Origin: Vanilla planifolia
Lineage: Eukaryota > Streptophyta > Magnoliopsida > Asparagales > Orchidaceae
Assembly: GCA_023846275.1 (NCBI GenBank)
Contig: JAIUJO010000083.1
Location: 811,001 to 875,000 of the forward strand
Reading direction: 5' to 3'
Length of the DNA stretch: 64,000 nucleotides
The position numbers and the translations under genes are program-made. The notes under the pieces are model-generated. The model made no database searches and was not told the origin of the DNA. It was given only the letters and a program-made list of their open reading frames with translations. Positions 1 through 12,266 of the stretch are shown here, piece after piece (position 1 is the stretch's first letter; each line of letters opens with the position of its first letter).

Positions 1-965
1 TTTTTAAATAAAAATTATATATGTTGCATCAATTTTAAAATTTGTACCACAAAATACAAGTGAAGCTTTGAGGAAAGAAATATTTTATTTGTCCATACTA
101 GATGGTTTCAACTTGTTTGTGGGAGCGAATGTTTTGGAATTAAATGATATGCTAAGTGACCACATTATTATGGCAAAAAGTGGGTACTCAAAAATTAAAA
201 GTAAATGATCATGTAGGTTTCATTCAAAATAAATGAATGCTAGTAGAAAATAGTTATAATTGTGTGGAAGGATTAAGCATAGAAGGAATACTTGAGCCAA
301 TTGTAAGGTTGATGGCAGCAAGGTCATTTTTAACTTTTTATTATAACAAGTTACTTAAACTATACCAAATGGATGTTATGAACACCTCCTTAAATGTTGT
401 TATTTAAGAAAAAGTGTATGTAAAATAATTGAACTTCATTCAACATTATCTTCAACAAAATCTTGTGCATAAGCTATTGAAAGACTTGTATGAGTTGTAG
501 GATGAACAAAAATCCTGGTATGACATAGTAGATATGTACTCAAACATTATTTCAAGATGGGAATGTAGATATAACTTTGCTCAACATGAACTATGTTGAT
601 GACCTTCTTCTAATCAAAGATTATGTAGACGATATCATATTTGGATCAACCAACTTGGACTCATGTGAATGATTTAGTAAGCTTATGGGTGTTTAATTAG
701 AGATGAACCAATGGGTTATGTCATCTATTTTCTCGAATTGAAAGTCGAGTAGGACAAGAAATGTATCCTTTTATTTTAAATAAAATATATAAATGAGATG
801 TTAAAAAAACATGATCTTAAGAAACTCAAATGCATTTCTACTTTCAAGAGTCCTCTCCATACCATTAAATCAACAAAAGAAAGGAAAACAAATGGATTTC
901 TATGTATACCAAGGGATGATATGTTCTTTACTTAACTATAAGATGACCTAACAACGAAATTAGTT
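1..965 (+). pseudogene. Ty1/copia reverse transcriptase relic, locus 1
   Basis: This is a decayed copia pol fragment that entered the window already in progress. Bases 22-208 give one open stretch matching the linker before the RT domain (QNTSEALRKEIF, then DGFNLFVGANVLEL). Bases about 225-300 match the start of RT (NK, VE, YN, EG spacing). Bases 300-400 read EPIVRLMAARSFL and then LYQMDV, the classic copia RT block. At about 500 the DEQKSWYD segment follows. The catalytic box YVDDIIFGST lies at 622-648, then CE-stop-FSKLMGV, and a YQGMICSLL block near 910-935. Stops and frameshifts interrupt it repeatedly, so it is dead. In life it copied element RNA into cDNA inside virus-like particles. 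A related copy lies at 31.5-32.85 kb. No LTR or RNase H is visible downstream of 965. Family assignment is firm; the end point is approximate. Confidence 0.9.
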
Positions 966-3230
966 TGGGAATTATTTGATCAAATCAGGCCCCAAGGTGT
1001 TTTATTGATATAACCTTTCGTGGAATAAGAATTAAAAGGTTTTTTTGTGTGATCAAGCATCAAAGTGTTTCTTTTTGTGTATGAGACTTCCTTACCTTAT
1101 AAATTGGTATAATAGGGAGGACTTATTATCATGTGCTCCATATATTAAAGATTATTGTTATGGTTTTTTTACCATTTTCTTTTATTGTAATTACATATAT
1201 TTTGTTTCATGTGATAGTTTTTCCATTATCTAAAAAATTTCATAATTAGTGAATCTTTTACAACATTTTTGTTGCACTAACATCTTAATATGTTACTGTT
1301 CTTTCTTATGACCTGTAATTTTCTTTTACAAAAGAGATAGTAATCATTATTCCTTTATTTTGATCATTTTTTGATGTGTGTTATTATCATCATTTTTATA
1401 GCATAAAATTTTTTATGTTAATGAATTCCTTTCATCATATTTATTTTTTTTTCTTATCTTGTTATTGCAAACATTTTTATCAAGCTTATTTTATTAAAAA
1501 TAATTTTGATTGACTATAAGTAGAAATATAGTTAAGAATTTTATATAACTTTAAATCATTAACATGAAGAGTTTCTTGCTTTATTTGAAAATTTTAATAA
1601 ATGATAGATATTTGTCTTTTATATATGCTAACCATATCTTTCAATAACTAAAAAAATATTTTCTACTTAATAAAGGTTATTTAATTATTTGCTTAGGCTA
1701 GAACTATTAATCATGAAATTTTTATGTTTTTGAAAAAACATTTCTATTGACAATACTTTTCAAGCTTTACCTCTTAACTTTTTGTTTTGTTTGCATTTTC
1801 ATTATTTATAGGTTTTCAAATCATAGTATTCAGGTTAGCTCATTTATTGAAATCCAAATTATTATTATAAATTTTACTAAAACTCTTTGCATAAGAACTA
1901 ACATTTTTATAAACAAATTTTTATCATTGTTTCACTAACTAAATTCTATTTATATATAATGCATATATTAGATAATATTTTTGAAAAATAGTTTAGTACC
2001 ATAATAATTTAATTTTTTATTATGCTTTAAAAATTAGTTTTCTTTCATGAATAAATTAACAAAAATTATTTAGCACTCTATGCATCTAGTTTCTAACAAT
2101 ATAAACTTACTTATCATTAAATGCCTATTAATTTTTATATTTGTTTAGTTCATTTTTGTTCCAGTACATTAAATTTTTATTTTATTCTTTTGTGTTTTTT
2201 TATGTGGACTATTACATAAAGTTATTGGATACCCTTTATTCATTAATTAATTTTTTGTAAGTTTTTTCTTTCAATAAAACATTATCAATCATTAATTTTT
2301 GTGAGATATTTTTTTGAAATATTTTTATAAATTTAAAATTTTATTTATGTTGATGAAATCTTATATTTTATGAATTTTTTTGCAACTCCATATTTTTCTA
2401 GTTACAAACTATGTACCTAATTTTTATATATCATATTATATGAGGTATAATATCTTATATTCTTTTCATTTTTCTGCATAACTTTGTTTTCCTCAAATGA
2501 ATTTGTAATTATGGTATTATTGAAAAACAATTTTTGTTCATTAAATTATAATTATAAATTATCTAAGCAATTAAAAAATTTTAACTATTTGAAAGAAAAA
2601 TTTATCGTAAATGTTAAAAATGAAAAAAATAAAATTATGAAAAGTGAAAAAATTTATTAAACAATTAGAAACATTTAATTTAGTTATAAATTTTATCGAA
2701 AATAAAGCGTTGCATCACTCAAGAGTACAAAAAATATTATTGTTAAGGAAATGTCTAAATTTTAAAATATTGTAAAATCATTTTAAATGCTTATGATATT
2801 ATAGACAAATCTTGTAAAGTTGTTTTGATGTGTCATAACTAAAAATATAACCAACAAAGTAGTGTAATTAAAAATCATAGTGGAATTAAAAAATAATTAG
2901 TAATATAACATGTCATAAATCATGGAATATAAGTTTGAAAAAATAAATAATATTATATAATGAATAGTAATAAATACTTGAAATTTAAAAATAATTTTAA
3001 ATTTTTAATAAAATAATAAACTAAGAATAATAATATCATAATGCCAAAAAAATTTAATAGAAGATAAAAGTGTGCAACAAAAGTTAGCACCTTAACTCAA
3101 CACTATCAAAACAATGATCAATCATAATAATTATTATTATATAGATAAAACACTAGAGGCAAAATATATGCTCCGCAATCTTTTAACAACTTCTTTATCT
3201 AAAACGAAAGTCATTAAATATCGATGTATA
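966..3230. other. A/T-rich stretch without recognisable gene
   Basis: Between the copia relic and repeat F1 I see no coding homology. The + strand is T-rich from about 1.05 to 2.58 kb and A-rich from about 2.58 to 3.13 kb. Short ORFs such as 1045-1233 and 1747-1938 are stop-free only by chance in T-rich DNA: they are rich in Phe, Ile and Tyr and resemble no family. Confidence 0.6.
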
Positions 3231-4263
3231 AAGGATTTTTAAGGTCTTACGTCATCTTTATATTGACCTTATGTATCATTGCAAATGAGGTGGTTGTACC
3301 TCTTTGTTGCAAGAGTACTTTAATTATTTAAGTGTTATATACCTTTGCTTTTAACAATTTCATTATAAATAATCTTTTTAAACTTATTTCACTTTTCATG
3401 GGGATAATTTTGATGACAATGTTATGGATAGTTTTTGTATATTAGATATTCAATTATTTTAATTATTTTTATATGTTTCAATATTATTATTTTTTAATTA
3501 CAATAAGAAGATGTTTCTTTACTTACATTATTATGAAACTTTGTAATGTATTGTATAAATTTCCCAAATATTTTAAACATAATTTTTATAATTATTACCA
3601 AATTTTTTGTTTTTTTACTTTTTTATTTAGTGTTACCTTATCTTATTTAGCCAACTAATATTTCAAATCAAACATTCCTTTCAATATTAAAATAATTTTA
3701 ATAATGATAGGCTATTTATTATGTTGTATGAATTAGAAAACTCTTTGTTGAGATTATTCTCGTTTATTATCTTAATTATATGCAAAATAGTTATGATTCT
3801 ATAATTTTTGATATGATATAATTTATTTCAATATTTTGTACCAATAATTTAAATATTGTTTTACATATATGATGTTTTTGTTCTAACTGAAATGATTTCA
3901 AATAACTTCTAATTATTTAATTTATACAATGACATTTATGTTTACATGTTAAATTTCTTATATTGCTTAGCATACATCACACATTCTAAATATTTTTAAT
4001 CATTAAGATTTTCTTATTTAAATATTTAAATTTAAAAAAAATTTAATATTTTTTTGACAAATTAAGGTAAACATTTCTAAAATTGAATATTTTCACATAT
4101 TTTTCTATTAGGAAAACTTTTCTTAGAAATTATTGCTAATTTTTGTATATAAAAAATTTGAAAGCAAAAAATATGAAAAAGATTTTTTGCCATAAATATT
4201 ATACATACAGACTATATGTGGTTAAGTATTTGGCTAAATTATTGGTTTTTACATATTTATCTA

Positions 4264-4282
4264 TTTTTTTTTTTTTTTTTTT
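4264..4282 (+). repeat. Poly-T run (19 T)
   Basis: An uninterrupted run of 19 T lies inside repeat F1. The matching part of F2 near 38.29-38.32 kb has no such run, so it expanded after the copies separated or was lost from F2. Confidence 0.9.
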
Positions 4283-6779
4283 GCAATGAGAAGTTTATGT
4301 TGTCTCTTGAGGATTTGTTCACTATGTTTTCAAATATTAGAATTACTTATAGTGCTTTCATAGGATATTGGTACATTTTTATGTTTTTACATTTTTACAA
4401 GCTTATGAAAGTTATATTTTGAACTAATTATTTTTCATGTGATCATTTTAAATCTATGACTTTCTTATTTTTAAAAAGATATTCCTGAAAAATGCAGTAC
4501 TTCTTTAATATTTAATATTTAATTTTAAAGAAAGATTTACCCCTTTTGAACTTATATAAATATTATGAAATATTTTATATTTCACTTTTTTAAAATTGGA
4601 AATTATTAAAAAAATTTTAATATTTATTATAAAAGGTTATATTTTAGTATACTATTTTATTTAGATGCTGTAATGTTGTTTCTAATACATGAAAATTGCT
4701 TAATAAGATTTTTTTTCCTTTATTCCTTTTCATCTCATAAAATGAAAAGTAATTTGTAATTAATTCAATAATTTTTATTAGACGTTATTCACAATAGTAT
4801 TGTCTATTTTCAATATTTTTATTTACCAAACTACTCAATTGTAATCTTTCAATTTTTTTACAAATTTCCACTAAAAGTTTTTCCTAAAGGTTTGAAAATT
4901 ATAATTTTATTTCTTTATGTTATTTTTTGACTATATTTTATTGAATTTTTGTTGTCACTATATGATATACTCAACATAATGATAAAATATTAAATTATTC
5001 AGTTAATTTAATTATTATATTTCATTTAATTATATCAAAATGTTTTCATTAACATGCTTGCGGCCTTTGCATTATTATGAAAATTTTTGTTCATCTCAAA
5101 GCATGCAGTGATAATTACTTGAATCATTTTTAATGTTTCATGGTTTTGCAACTCCTTTATTCTTTTATATTGAGAAAGTTTTCATGATTTAATTATGTAA
5201 ATAATTTTTAAATATATAATTTATATTTTTTTAAAAATATAAGTGGACTTTTTTTAAAATGATTGGCCATTTTTTGCATCACAAAATTTTTATTGAATTG
5301 GTATTTATTATATATTGTTTTATTACGATATTAAATTTACTATCTTCTACAAATTTCTGTTATTTACTATGTTTAGCATTATTCTTTTTAATAGAACAAT
5401 CTTCTTTTATTATTTAGCTAGGTTTTGAATTGTTCTTTCATGCAATGTTTTTTAAATTTAAGAATATTCTATTTTGCTTATTTCATTTAATGTTTTTATT
5501 AATATTTTAAAAATGTAGAAATTATTCAACGTAATTTTGAAGCATGATGGATTTATAAAATAGTGTTATTTTTATAATATTTCGAAAACTATATCTTCAT
5601 ACACCAATATTTTGACAAATATATAACACCAATATTTTTTGTCATGAATTTGTACTTATATGCTAATATTACAAATATTATCATAACTTATTCATTTAAT
5701 TTTCTTAAATATATTATGTACATCTTCGATTGATTTAGCATATTTTCTTCAAATTTTTTTTAGAAAATAATTTTCTTTAGCTATTAGGAATTAATTGTAA
5801 TATTTTCAAAATTATTCAATCATAATTTTTCAACAATTTTATGTTTTTATTAAAATTGAAATATTTTTATTTACTATAAAACAAAATTCATTACTTAAAA
5901 TTCCTAATGATTAATTAAAAGTTTAATAAATAATAAATAGCTTAGCATTTCAAAGGTAAGAAATATGTAATGGAAATGAAAATATGGCTTAAAGAAAATT
6001 AATAGAATCTCGTTAAGATAATAAAATGATTCTAGAATTTCATCTCTTAAATTTTTTTTATTATTTATTTTGCAATTTAGGCAAGCCACCGATTGTCACA
6101 TTATAAATAGATTTTTCAAGCAAAGAATAAAATTATTGTAAACAAAATTTGTAAACTAATCAAATTTATAAACAAATGCTAAATCTTTTTTACATAAATC
6201 TAGGAAAAAGAAATTTATTATTAAAATTTTGAAAATTTAAAATAGTAAAAACTATAAAAACTAAAAGTTATATATGTTTTTAAATATATATAGCAATCAA
6301 TTTATACAACATATAAAAAAACAAATTGCCAAATAATTGTAAGCATAAGAGATGAGCAAATTTAAAAAAACGAAAAAAATTAAAGAAAATAAAAGTAAAT
6401 GAGAACACAAAATAGATAATATTACAAAAATGTTCATAGCACTACATCAATATAATTTGATAAGAAAATATCTTTTATCAATAAAAAGCTTTTACTAATG
6501 CATTCTTGGAATAAAAAAAAGAAAACAGTAGTTGCTACAAAATATCTAAAATTAATAAAAGCATAATTTTAGAATTTGCCATAAAATATAACACATATAT
6601 TTTAAAAAGAAAAATAAAAAAAATATTGAGAAAATAAAACATTTATGTATCTATAATAATTTAGTATCATATTAGTTAGAAAAATATGCAATACATAACA
6701 ATATGGTAAATATTTTATTACACATAAAAATAGAACAAGAATGATGGAAGAAGAAACTAGGATTGGAATCTGACAACTA

Positions 6780-7155
6780 GATTTAGGTCTTTCCTTTATG
6801 CCACAAAGATTAAAAATAGTGGACAAAGAGGAAAATAAAAAGAAGCAAGGCCAATATGTGCCCTCCACTACAATAGCGCGCTTGGGTCCAAAAACTCAAT
6901 GATGTAGAAAACAAACATTATATTGCCAATTTCATACTTTCATTCATAAAAGTATTTAAGTTTTTTTAATAGGAATCCATGAATCAAAAGATTAATTACC
7001 ATGTATGAAAAACTATCCTTATACATAAACCATTGCAAACTAATAAATTATATAGTTGCAATCATGAAAAAAATATCCCTATATGATTATTAGTAAGTCT
7101 CCTATTACAACTTGTCTAATATTAGTTTAGCAAACAGAGAGGTTACATACACTAT
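6780..7155. other. ~370-bp segment present only in F copy 1
   Basis: Around 6745-6780 F1 matches 40715-40750 of F2, and from about 7160 (TTTATACT, then CATTGAGCTCAA) it matches F2 from about 40757. The bases between have no counterpart in F2. The segment holds one of the few GC-richer spots nearby (GCGCGCTTGG, about 6875). I saw no clear terminal inverted repeats, so it may be a small insertion in F1 or a deletion from F2. Confidence 0.5.
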
Positions 7156-7660
7156 ATGTTTATACTCTTGGAGTATTCATTGAGCTCAATATTTATTTTA
7201 AAAATATTACTAATCATTTTATCTAAAATGATATTATGTATATGCAAATAAACATTCATGCTTAGTTTTATATTCTAAATTAAGTACAAGAAAATTTTTT
7301 GAAGTAACACAAATTCAACTTATTTATCTTCCAACACCTTATTTAGATTAACCTTAAGATAGAAAAACTCAAGTGGATGTGTTTCAGAATGTTAATGCTT
7401 AAATGCTCTATTACTACAGTAAGAAGTAAAATTAGGAGGACATTATTAAGATAGTCATAAGTTTCATTTAGAGTTGATTTAAATGGTTGAATTTTTGAAA
7501 GTTCTTCAAATTTGCATTTGCATCAAGAAAGTCAAACCTCCACTTAATTGGTTATCATCAATTAAATGTAAACATGAAGTGTTTAATAATAAGATTGATA
7601 TTTTATGTCATGGATATTACTTGATCAAGGTGTCAAGCACCTACTAACACCATTAAGTTC

Positions 7661-7710
7661 TTCCAAGTATGTTATAAATGTGGCCATATAAATCAATCGC
7701 ACGAAATATT
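7661..7710 (+). pseudogene. Zinc-knuckle-like remnant inside repeat F1
   Basis: The frame at 7661 reads FQVCYKCGHINQSHEI, which resembles the first half of a retrotransposon CCHC zinc knuckle (C-x2-C-G-x-x-x-H). The F2 counterpart at 41262-41308 reads V-stop-YKCSHINPSHQILC and still has a Cys at about the spacing expected for the last ligand. The first Cys codon is a stop in F2, and the usual His is Gln or Pro in the two copies. This hints that repeat F once carried a gag-like or LINE ORF1-like protein. The motif is short and could be a chance match. Confidence 0.35.
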
Positions 7711-8392
7711 AAGAAATTTTCAATGTTGATAACAATACATTCTAGTGTCCTTAAGTTGAATGGATTTATCAAAGTTCATTAAAATGGGTAAAAGAAGGGC
7801 AATATGATTAATATTTTAGTTGTAAGTAACAATGATAATCCGTAACGAATAATAATATTCTCATTAATAAAATGTATAGCTTTTGAAAAAACATTTAATA
7901 TTAAACATATTAAGAGATTTAGCATAATAATCAAATGGATTCTTAATGTAGATTAAGTATTTTCATGCATTAAATGTTTAATATAAATCATTTTATGGTT
8001 TGAATGTAATTGAAATGCATGTAACCAAAAAATAATTATAGATGCTCATGTTCACGAAATTGAATGGAATGGATTATTTTTTTTTCAAGAATGATAAGTT
8101 TTCATAAGATAACAGTAAAATGAATAGGGATTTCGTAAATTAATCTGATAAATATAAGTATAAATCTTATCTTAACAAAATATACCTTATGCAAAATAAA
8201 AAGTATGCCACTAGTAGCATAAGAATTACAGGAAAATATGATAAAATTTCAATAATAAATTGTTTGAAAACTTGCTTTCAAACAAAGCTAGAAATAAGCT
8301 TGAAGGAGGATTTGACCATTGATAAGCCATTTTTCATATAAATTTATGTTAAAGTAGTTAAATGTAACTACTTAGCAAAGTTATTCATTTGA

Positions 8393-8578
8393 ATGTTGGT
8401 AAAGGATACAAGTCACTTGCAACATTACTCTCTTGTAAGCTACTTGGTCAATATGATGCATAATAAGATTATGCCACATAGACAAGATAGCAAGGCCATG
8501 AGTGTGATTGCTGAAGTACTATTGACCAAAAACAATGTGAGGAAAGCTTATAACAATGTGCTGACATCATGTATGTAA
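8393..8578 (+). pseudogene. Short ORF conserved in both F copies, unknown product
   Basis: This 61-codon ORF has a recognisable partner at about 41945-42110 in F2. The partner reads SYLVSMMHNKVVPHNQDSKA where copy 1 reads SYLVNMMHNKIMPHRQDSKA, and both continue to KAYNNVLT. Several differences are conservative (I/V, R/K, S/N), and the frame stays open over about 50 codons in both copies although the surrounding DNA has many gaps. That is what a former coding region looks like. I do not recognise the family, and no start signal or domain supports expression. It is most likely a fragment of a transposon protein. Confidence 0.4.
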
Positions 8579-9395
8579 TGCAAAATGCAATGATTGAGAG
8601 CCATGATGAGGGTCAAAAAAATTACTAAAGTGAGAAAAGTGTAGCCAAGTTTGACAATGAAAAAATAATGGTTGTGGATAATCATGGTCATTGTAAGAAC
8701 AAAAAATTGGCATTGATAAGGAAACAATTAATAGTGAAGATACATATGATAGGAATCCTATAGTTAGAATTGAGTTGTTTCTAATTCCATAAACATGAAG
8801 AATAATGAAGAAAGAAAAAAGATAAGGAACCGTAGCATAGGGCCACACTATTTAAGTCTACATAAAAACTAGAGCTCCACAATGTTGATGTCAAATGTCA
8901 AACACAAAATGAAGTTAAGAACCATGAAGGCATGCAACAATGAAAGATACTTTGCATTGGCAAAGAATTAAGACAATTTTGGGAAAACTTTTACATGTGG
9001 ATATTTACCAAGATTGATCTCATGAGATTAAATTTACATGGCTTATGTCTTTAAAAATATGTGAAAAGTTTTCATTTGAATACATCTACACCTCACTCAT
9101 AAAATGGTTTGAAAATGGTTTAAAAATATAACTAGTAAAATGGCTGCATGCATAGACTCAAAGAAAATTTATAATGCACACATCTAAGGTAGTTTTAATA
9201 TTAGATAAATAACCATAAATCAAAGGTATATCTAATAGATGTTTGTAGACCCTGCGTAGAATAAAACAACATTTCTCTAATAATGCTATACACCTACAAA
9301 ACAAAAAAAATTAATAGAACATTGCTAGATATGCATAGAATGTGAAGAACAATGCACAAAAACAAGGCAAATGCATATAAAAAAAATCAATATTT

Positions 9396-10362
9396 CAATT
9401 TTTCTTATACAAAGTTAAGATTGACCCTAAACATTTATAATAGGCTCAAAATTCATACCAAGAAGGAGAAAAGACCAACAAAATGGCCTATTGAGCCCAT
9501 TTTTGCCAATACCTTCATATGTCGCTTACCTTCAGCCTGTCTACACCTTAGGGATTACGTGGACCACATTTTTTTGAAATAAATCAATGAATAGGGCTTT
9601 AAGGTCTAATCTAGATGGCAAGTTCATATGACATACAAACACACCTAGATTTGCTACATCAAGTTTACTAATACCAACCAACACAGTCTACAGTACCCTT
9701 AAACAAACTTAGATCTACCAAACTATGCTAACCTAGAATCCCATTCCACCATGCATTGAGCTAGACATGATTCATGACACTATTGTTCTCATGTCAACCA
9801 ATTGACTTGATCTATGATGCACAAATGCATATAGAACGTAGGAACCATAGACATTGCAATGAACCCATGACTCGATCCACAAAAAAAAACTTAGGTCAAA
9901 GTTACAACACTAGTGTTGGCATGCCATCTTACTAACCTGATCCATCAAAATCGAATCTGAATATCACATGCAACCCATGTGGATACTCGCCTAATAATGA
10001 ACTAAAAATAATGCTCCTTAGAAAGCTATTTCATAATTATTTAGGCCAAAGAAATTTTGGACCCAAAAAACGAATTTTTTGACCAAGGTTTTGGCAACCA
10101 CTTTTTAGAAAATAGATATTGGAAACTAAAATAATGGCTTTTCAAATTGCCTTTTTGTAAATGCTTTTTAAGATAAATCTTGTATTTTTTATTCGATTTT
10201 CTTCTTGAGCACTATATAGAATTGAAGGTATACTAATGTAGAAGTGTATAAACTTAGCTCACCAATAGATATTTGCTGGTCTCGCACTAGTTTCACAAGT
10301 ACACTAGCAAAAAATTTTTTGAAAATTATTTTAAAAAATAATTAAAAATGTTTTAAAGCATT
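9396..10362. other. Unassigned spacer, relatively C-rich
   Basis: This stretch between repeat F1 and the gypsy 5' LTR is less A/T-rich than its surroundings, especially 9480-10000, and its + strand is C-rich relative to G. The ORF at 9352-9582 straddles the end of F1 and resembles nothing I know. No repeat partner was found inside the window. It may be an old transposon fragment whose relatives lie elsewhere. Confidence 0.4.
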
Positions 10363-10363
10363 C

Positions 10364-11375
10364 ACCACTACCACCATACACCAATGTTTGGTGTCATTAT
10401 CATTATCATTCGTTAACTTGGGAACGCTGATTGACCAGTGTTTGACTAGCATCAACTCATCTTGCTCTAACCTACAATGACATGCACAAACTAGCTAGTC
10501 CCAAAAATCCTCTCAACCCTTTCATTCTACCTGACCCATGCCTACTCTAAACATGGAAAGATGAGTTCATTCATCTATCTAAATTGCATTGATTTCACTT
10601 AGCTTTTTTTGCACCTGCTATTTTGCCACCCAAAATGTAGATTTTTCTTGAAAACTATTTAATTTATATAATTAATATTTTATTATTATTTAACATTTTT
10701 CAAAATTAGTGATGTATATTTGAAAATCCCTATAAATAAGGATGTTTGCCATATTATAAAAAAATAATGGAATCAAATTTATTTTATTTATGTGCTTTTG
10801 CCTTGATGAACAAAGTGTGTGCGCCTTACCATTTTTATAGAAACTCTAATTTTTCTTGTGAAGGACAAGGATTGAAGGTGACAGTCCTTCCACTAGTAAG
10901 GCCCGCAACCAAATCCCTTGTGAGGCACAATGATGAAAGCTGAGAAATCAACCAACAAGAGAGTTGGTAACAAAATAAATTCTCACTTTTTATAACGTTC
11001 ACATAAGCATCAAAAAGTTTAATCATTTAGTAATTTTTATTTTCCATGTAGTTATCTAATTGTAAAGTTACTATTATTTTGCTATAATATTTAACATAGA
11101 ATTTTTTTAAAGTATTTTATATGTCTAAAATTGGATATTAGAAAATTATTTTTGTTGAATTTTACTATTACTGCTTAAGTAGTCTACTCAACATAATAAT
11201 ATATAATACAATTATAGAATGCCAATATTTGAGTATTTCTTAAATACCACATATGTCATCTTACCTAGATTATTATATAGTATCTTTTTTATATCCTCTA
11301 ATAATCTTTTGAGTGTCTTCAATATTGTAGGATTTGATTTAGATCTTTATAGAAGTTTAAATGTGCCATGCATCA
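10364..11375 (+). repeat. 5' LTR of the gypsy element
   Basis: It aligns with 14208-15200. Shared anchors include ACTGATTGACCA/CTGATTGACCAG (about 10428 and 14279), the TATA region (10731 and 14562), GAACAAAGTGTGTG/A (about 10808 and 14638), AGGACAAGG versus GAGACAAGG (about 10862 and 14692), and ATCCTCTAATAATCTTTTGAG versus ATTCTCTAATAATCTATTAGG (about 11294 and 15114). Both edges are estimated from where similarity fades. The 3' edge lies just before the tRNA primer-site match. Confidence 0.85.
10731..10740 (+). promoter_or_regulatory. TATA box of the 5' LTR
   Basis: CCCTATAAATAAGG matches a plant TATA box and sits about one third of the way into the LTR. The 3' LTR keeps the same element (TATATAAATAGGG at 14562). 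Its position in both LTRs suggests it drove the genomic transcript, with R starting some 30 bases downstream. Confidence 0.65.
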
Positions 11376-11378
11376 ACT

Positions 11379-11448
11379 TTGGTATTAAAGACTATGATGT
11401 TTTACTAAAAAAAGTTTTTTTTTAGTGCATTCAACTTTGGTATTAGAG
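11379..11448 (+). promoter_or_regulatory. tRNA-Met-type primer binding site, apparently duplicated
   Basis: TGGTATTAGAG at 11438-11448 differs by one base from TGGTATCAGAG, the primer site complementary to initiator tRNA-Met used by many plant LTR retrotransposons. It follows a CA that could end the LTR. A second, weaker version, TTGGTATTAAAG, lies at 11379-11390. Both are preceded by TCAACT, so a segment of about 58 bases seems to be duplicated. In life the tRNA annealed here to prime minus-strand cDNA. Confidence 0.65.
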
Positions 11449-12238
11449 ATAAGTTTCTCTAAAAAAATTTCTTCTACTTAATACATTAAATTTGGCTTTC
11501 AACTTATTTTTTAATATTAAAAAAATATTATTTTTATATTAAAAAAGTTTCTTCGTTTTCTACGTAACAAATTTTAAATTTTTTTTCTACATAAAAAAAC
11601 TTTCTGCCAAAAGTTTTTTTTCTTTTTTACTTAGCTTTTCCTTTGAAAAACTTTTAGCTAGTTTTGGGTAAACTAAGTTTTAGGGGATGGTACAAAAACA
11701 GTGATATGACTCACTACCATCTTTCTTGGGAACTTTCTAATTCTATCTAAGAGCTGATTTGGCAAAAGGACCTTGGTCATTTGTCATTTTCCTAGAAGCA
11801 TATGCCATCTCAGCTTTGCTAGTTTATAAAAGTGATTACTCTGCTTTTGTATTTTTTTATCAAAAAAAAAAGGAAAAAGAAACATATCCCAAAATATTTT
11901 CTTTCCTTGACATCCCTTGTACAACAAATCTTTGAATGACCATGAGATCTAGTAGGTGTTGTCAAATAGTAAATCAAAATAAAGAATTAGTTCAAAACTA
12001 AAGACAAAATTTAAGCAAGGTTTCTATAGTAGAAATATCCAAATGAATAGTAAAACTCACCGAATGATTGGTCAAATCCTCTTAAACCTATAATGTGATT
12101 GAAATCCTAAATGAGAAAGGGATAATAGAAGAGTGTCACACATAATTATTTACATGAAGGAAATCCTAAGAAATGTAGAAAGTATAAAAGACAACAGTTT
12201 TGATGACTTTGATCCAGATATCCATAGAAGAGATCATG
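11449..12238 (+). other. Gypsy leader region between primer site and gag
   Basis: This is the untranslated leader expected between the primer site and gag. It begins with A/T-rich homopolymer runs and becomes more mixed after about 11.68 kb. No coding similarity is seen before the charged stretch that opens gag near 12.24 kb. Confidence 0.55.
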
Positions 12239-12266
12239 ACCATAGAAAAAGAAATAAACAATCAGA

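Larger units (their letters stand above)
3230..9395. repeat. Long dispersed repeat F, copy 1
   Basis: This block is colinear with 37.1-44.7 kb in the same orientation. Matches can be followed by eye at many anchors: 3290-3660 with 37270-37640, 4216-4430 with 38260-38470, 5045-5180 with 39030-39165, 6060-6120 with 40045-40105, 7560-7700 with 41150-41300, 8420-8580 with 41970-42115, and 8975-9395 with 44285-44710. Identity is moderate and gaps are frequent, so the duplication is old. The + strand changes from T-rich to A-rich near 5.9 kb, and copy 2 changes at the matching place near 39.9 kb. No LTRs, terminal inverted repeats or poly-A tail were recognised. It could be an old segmental duplication or two copies of an unclassified transposable element. 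Both copies lie downstream of a copia relic. Confidence 0.75.

Noticed and set aside
1045..1233. Short ORF of 62 codons and similar ORFs (1747, 3473, 4216, 24174, 24980, 38301)
   Set aside because: All lie in T-rich DNA and translate to Phe/Ile/Tyr/Leu-rich strings that look like membrane proteins only because of base composition. The pair 4216-4422 and 38301-38492 overlap homologous DNA but do not keep a common reading frame.
6602..6868. Minus-strand ORF of 88 codons
   Set aside because: It straddles the boundary between conserved F sequence and the F1-only segment, has no recognised motif, and is not kept in F2.
7900..8070. Possible copia integrase in repeat F1 (region matching SDNG in F2)
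   Set aside because: The D-N-G word is a stop in F1, the upstream Asp block and downstream Glu block could not be aligned convincingly, and the distance to the zinc-knuckle-like motif is too short. Kept only as a hint in the findings.
8567..8848. Minus-strand ORF of 93 codons, the longest open stretch
   Set aside because: It lies opposite the better-supported plus-strand conserved stretch of repeat F, and I saw no sign that it is kept in F2.
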